DNA from: Porphyrobacter sp.
GTDB lineage: Bacteria; Pseudomonadota; Alphaproteobacteria; Sphingomonadales; Sphingomonadaceae
Direction: 5' to 3'
Assembly: GCA_027531395.1 (NCBI GenBank)
Contig: JAPZRO010000005.1
Span: forward strand, 40,579 to 104,578
DNA length: 64,000 bases
The translations under genes and the position numbers were made by a program. Positions 61,625-64,000 of the stretch are shown piece after piece; position 1 is the first letter of the stretch; each line of letters opens with the position of its first letter. A model generated the notes under the pieces. It searched no databases. It was not told the origin of the DNA and saw only the letters and a program-made list of their open reading frames with translations.

Positions 61625-62313
61625 CCCGGCGTGCTTTCGTCGAGCGCGGCCTTGAGCTTGTCGTAGCCCACTGCCCCGCCGATCGGCTTGCGCCCCGCGA
61701 TCCATGCCGGGGTGCCGGTGAAGCCCAGCGCGCGGGCGAGTTCGAGATTGTTGGCGATCTCCGCCGTCACCGCATCCGAAGCGGCATCCGCCTCGGCCCG
61801 CGCCATGTCGAGCCCGGCGGCGCTGGCCGCCGCGCGCACGTCGCCGAGCCGGAACATCGCATCGTGGAAGGCGCGATACTTGCCCTGCAATCCGGCGGCG
61901 AGCGCCATGCGCGAGGCCTCGTCGCTGCCTTCGAAGATCGGCCATTCGCGCACTACGACCTTGAGGTCGGGGTCCTCGGCCACCAGCCGGTTCACGTCCT
62001 TGAGGCTCGCCTCGCAATAGGGGCAGTTATAGTCGGTGAATTCGACCAGCACCTTCGAGCCCTGCGGATTGCCGAGCACCACGCCGGGGAAGGGAGCGAA
62101 GACCTCGTCACCCATCGCCGCCAGCCGCTTTTCGGCCTCCTGCGCCTCGTAGGCCTCGACCATTTGCGGCAGCATGTCGGGGTTATCGAGCAGGAAGCTG
62201 CGGGTGCGGTTGTCGGCGAGCCCGGCATAGGACCAGATCGCCGCGCCGAGAAAGCCGAACACCAGTGCGGTGAGCGCGGTCAGCAGGGTGTTTCGCAGGG
62301 AAGATTGGGGCAT
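61621..62313 (-). CDS. DsbA-like thiol oxidoreductase
   Basis: 230 aa. Membrane anchor or signal helix (about 9-31), a charged linker, then a thioredoxin fold: GSKVLVEFTDYNCPYCEASLKDVN with CPYC redox site, and cis-Pro in LGFTGTPAWIAG. Likely introduces or isomerises disulfides in the periplasm. ATG at 62313; the frame is open farther upstream by chance. Confidence 0.92.
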   Translation of the reverse strand: MPQSSLRNTLLTALTALVFGFLGAAIWSYAGLADNRTRSFLLDNPDMLPQMVEAYEAQEAEKRLAAMGDEVFAPFPGVVLGNPQGSKVLVEFTDYNCPYCEASLKDVNRLVAEDPDLKVVVREWPIFEGSDEASRMALAAGLQGKYRAFHDAMFRLGDVRAAASAAGLDMARAEADAASDAVTAEIANNLELARALGFTGTPAWIAGRKPIGGAVGYDKLKAALDESTPG

Positions 62314-62350
62314 CGGAGTTCCGTGAAAAGCCGCAGGTTGTGCTGACCTA

Positions 62351-62401
62351 GCGCATCGCGCCGAAAAGTGGGAACCGGTTTTCGGCTCCCCTGCGATGCG
62401 C
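62351..62401. repeat. Conserved palindromic repeat (family 4) before the DsbA-like gene
   Basis: GCGCATCGC (62351-62359) pairs with GCGATGCGC (62393-62401), and GCCGAAAA (62360-62367) pairs with TTTTCGGC (62379-62386), around GTGGGAACCGG. The centre CCGAAAAGTGGGAACCGGTT recurs in many alphaproteobacterial genomes. It lies between the BepA-like gene stop and the DsbA-like start. Confidence 0.75.
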
Positions 62402-62411
62402 CAGCAAGCAC

Positions 62412-63779
62412 CTAGCGCTTGTCGCGGATCCGTTCCAGTTCGGCGCGCGCTTCGAGCGCGACATCCTGGGCGCGGATCCAGTCGGGCGAGCCGTAGGGCA
62501 GGCCCGCCTCGGCGGCCTGGGCGTTCTGCAAGGCCTCGGGGAAGCGGCGGTTCATCACCAGCTGTTCGGCGCTGGCAAGGCGCGCGCGCGGAATGTCGCC
62601 GCTCGCGGCATAGACCACGCCGAGCTGGTACCACGCGAAGGGATTGTAGCGATCCCGCGCCACCGCGGCGCGCAGCACGCGCTCGGCCTCGGGATAGTTG
62701 GCCTGGTTCTCGGTGGCGATCAGGGCATGGCCGAACATGCCGGCGATCAGCGGGTGGGCGCGGGTCAGCTCGGTCGCGCGGCGCAACGGTGCGAGCGCCT
62801 CCAGCGGCCGCCCGGATTCGAGCAGCACCTGCCCCTTCAATTCAAGGAAATAGGGATTGTCCGGCTCGGCCGCGAGCAGCGCGTCGGCCTCGGCCAGCGC
62901 CATGTCGACCCGCGCGTCCTTGTGATAGGCATAGGCGCGGGCGTAGCGCGCCGGGATGCTTGTATCGGTCAGCGGATAGGCAGTCAGCACCCGCCGCGGT
63001 TCGGCGAGGTAGCCGTAGAGCTTGGCCTTGACCCGCACGAACCGCTCCTGGAGCGCGGCATCGTCGGGCGCGTCCCAGGCGGCGTCTTCCGCCAGCAGAT
63101 CGCGCAGGGTCTGCACACGGTCACCCGAAAGCGGGTGGGTGCGCATGTAAGTGGCCTCGTCCGACTGGCTATAGCCCCGGCGGATCTCGAAATTGCGCAG
63201 CTTCTCGAAGAAGGAGATCATCCCCCGGCCCGAGATCCCCGCGCCCGAAAGGTAGCGCGCGCCGGCAAGGTCGGTGGCGGCTTCCTGATCCCGGTTGTAG
63301 GACAGGAAGCTGCCCATCGCCGCCTGCTGGCCGGCCATGATCGCGCCCATCGCCGCATCGCCTGCGCCCGCCAGCGCCGCCCCGACGCCGAGCAGCAGCG
63401 ACAGGAGGGTGATGCCGGTGGCCGCCTTGGTGCGCTCCTCGAAGCGGATCACGTGGCCGGCGGTAATGTGGCCGAGTTCGTGGGCGAGCACGCCCTGCAC
63501 CTCGTTGGCGGTGTCGGCGGCGTTGAGCAGGCCCGTGTGGACATAGATCGCCTGCCCGCCCGCGACGAAAGCGTTGATCGAGCCGTCGTTGATCAGCACC
63601 AGCTCGACATTGCCCGGTTCGAGCTCGCTCGCCTCGACCAGCGGGGCGGTCATGTCCTTGAGCAGTTCCTCGGTCTCGGCGTCGCGCAGGATCGACTGCG
63701 CGGCCACCGGCTGGGCGGCCACGACGAAAGTGGCCAGCAGCGCGAGGGCGTTGGCAACAAGAGAGCGGGGGCGACGCAT
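62412..63779 (-). CDS. Exported M48 metalloprotease with TPR repeats (BepA/YfgC-like)
   Basis: 455 aa. Signal peptide MRRPRSLVANALALLATFVVAA. M48 domain: FVAGGQAIYVHTGLL, zinc motif HELGHITAGHVI, third ligand in DQEAATDLAGARYL, and the MRTHPLSGDRVQTL region. C-terminal TPR-like helices (from about 270): SIPARYARAYAYH, PDNPYFLELKGQVLLESG, DRYNPFAWYQLGVVYAASGD. BepA protects outer-membrane assembly and helps LptD mature. ATG 63779 or the earlier ATG at 63806 (MRNRGRVAQ) start. Confidence 0.92.
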   Translation of the reverse strand: MRRPRSLVANALALLATFVVAAQPVAAQSILRDAETEELLKDMTAPLVEASELEPGNVELVLINDGSINAFVAGGQAIYVHTGLLNAADTANEVQGVLAHELGHITAGHVIRFEERTKAATGITLLSLLLGVGAALAGAGDAAMGAIMAGQQAAMGSFLSYNRDQEAATDLAGARYLSGAGISGRGMISFFEKLRNFEIRRGYSQSDEATYMRTHPLSGDRVQTLRDLLAEDAAWDAPDDAALQERFVRVKAKLYGYLAEPRRVLTAYPLTDTSIPARYARAYAYHKDARVDMALAEADALLAAEPDNPYFLELKGQVLLESGRPLEALAPLRRATELTRAHPLIAGMFGHALIATENQANYPEAERVLRAAVARDRYNPFAWYQLGVVYAASGDIPRARLASAEQLVMNRRFPEALQNAQAAEAGLPYGSPDWIRAQDVALEARAELERIRDKR

Positions 63780-63851
63780 CTGCGCCACCCTACCGCGATT
63801 CCTCATGAACTCAAACTGAAGCGCTTTTGCTTGCGGCCACCTATCGGTGGC

Positions 63852-63940
63852 GCAGACCGCCCGCCCCGCCACCCCACCCGGCCACCATATCCTGATGGTA
63901 TCATTGGTGGCCGGGGGGGGAGGCGGGGCGGGTGGTCTGC
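63852..63940. repeat. Long imperfect inverted repeat at the window's right end
   Basis: Outer arms 63852-63870 and 63922-63940 match over 19 bp with one mismatch; inner arms CCGGCCACCA (63878-63887) and TGGTGGCCGG (63905-63914) match perfectly. The whole folds as one hairpin of 89 bases with an internal bulge. A shorter stem CCACC-TATC-GGTGG precedes it (63837-63850). No gene is recognisable in 63780-64000. Confidence 0.75.
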
Positions 63941-64000
63941 GGTTCGCGCCCGCGAACCCGAAAAAAGGAAACCCTAGCCCACCACCCCCGTGGCGGCGCG

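Noticed and set aside
63941..63958. GGTTCGCG/CGCGAACC stem followed by an A run
   Set aside because: Would need T on the coding side; neither direction gives a proper terminator.

Overview
The window is GC-rich, densely packed chromosomal DNA from an alphaproteobacterium. Sphingomonadales, probably the Erythrobacteraceae, fits best. The reasons are the UrcA, DUF2093 and DUF3576 proteins, a ThiS-ThiG fusion protein, a suf operon headed by an Rrf2 regulator, and small palindromic dispersed repeats of the kind common in these genomes. No rRNA, tRNA, CRISPR array, prophage or insertion sequence was recognised. About 70 genes are called; most are housekeeping or conserved alphaproteobacterial genes, and the accessory content is small and scattered.

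Layout. 1-7.1 kb: a pcm-like gene and the 5' part of a tolC gene (minus strand), fumC, a LytS/LytTR two-component pair, an UrcA protein, a metallophosphoesterase and small membrane proteins. 7.1-16.4 kb: rplM-rpsI, a Tat-like exported protein, ctaA-cutA, a MerC-type membrane protein behind a Zur-like palindrome, the thiSG fusion, a Ca2+/H+ antiporter, an AT-rich HEPN-like orphan gene, and an acyl-CoA ligase. 16.5-22.4 kb: ggt, pyrD, a possible small RNA or attenuator, a DUF885 peptidase and an AraC regulator. 22.4-29.9 kb: one continuous suf operon (sufR-sufB-three unrelated genes-sufC-sufD-sufS-sufT-GNAT-sufA). 29.9-42 kb: a duplicated-domain protein, EI24 protein, adenosine kinase, cytochrome c behind an FNR-type box, purD/xseA with overlapping start codons, rpmB, tadA, an enoyl-CoA hydratase, ung and an RNase D-like exonuclease. 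42-49.4 kb: lipopolysaccharide transport (lptC-lptA), a polyprenyl glycosylphosphotransferase and the leuS-lptE-holA block. 49.4-56 kb: an exported protein with an outer-membrane-like C terminus, an acetoacetyl-CoA-reductase-type SDR, a membrane-tethered LuxR protein, and a TadG/TadE/TadE cluster. 56-64 kb: VOC protein, RNase T2, nadC, a second LytTR/LytS pair, then an envelope-maintenance group (zinc protease, DsbA-like protein, BepA-like M48 protease).

How they work together. The strongest functional unit is the SUF iron-sulfur assembly operon, with a good promoter whose start region lies on a perfect inverted repeat, the likely target of its own Rrf2 sensor. The gene between sufB and sufC that resembles a DUF559 nuclease appears to lack part of its catalytic motif. 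Envelope functions recur through the window: TolC, LptC/LptA/LptE, the sugar transferase, Tad pseudopilins, DsbA and BepA-like proteins. Four families of palindromic repeats lie between genes, and most of the other structure outside genes is hairpins, terminators and candidate operators. Starts were chosen by ribosome-binding site, stop/start overlap and family conservation; several GTG and TTG starts are only probable.
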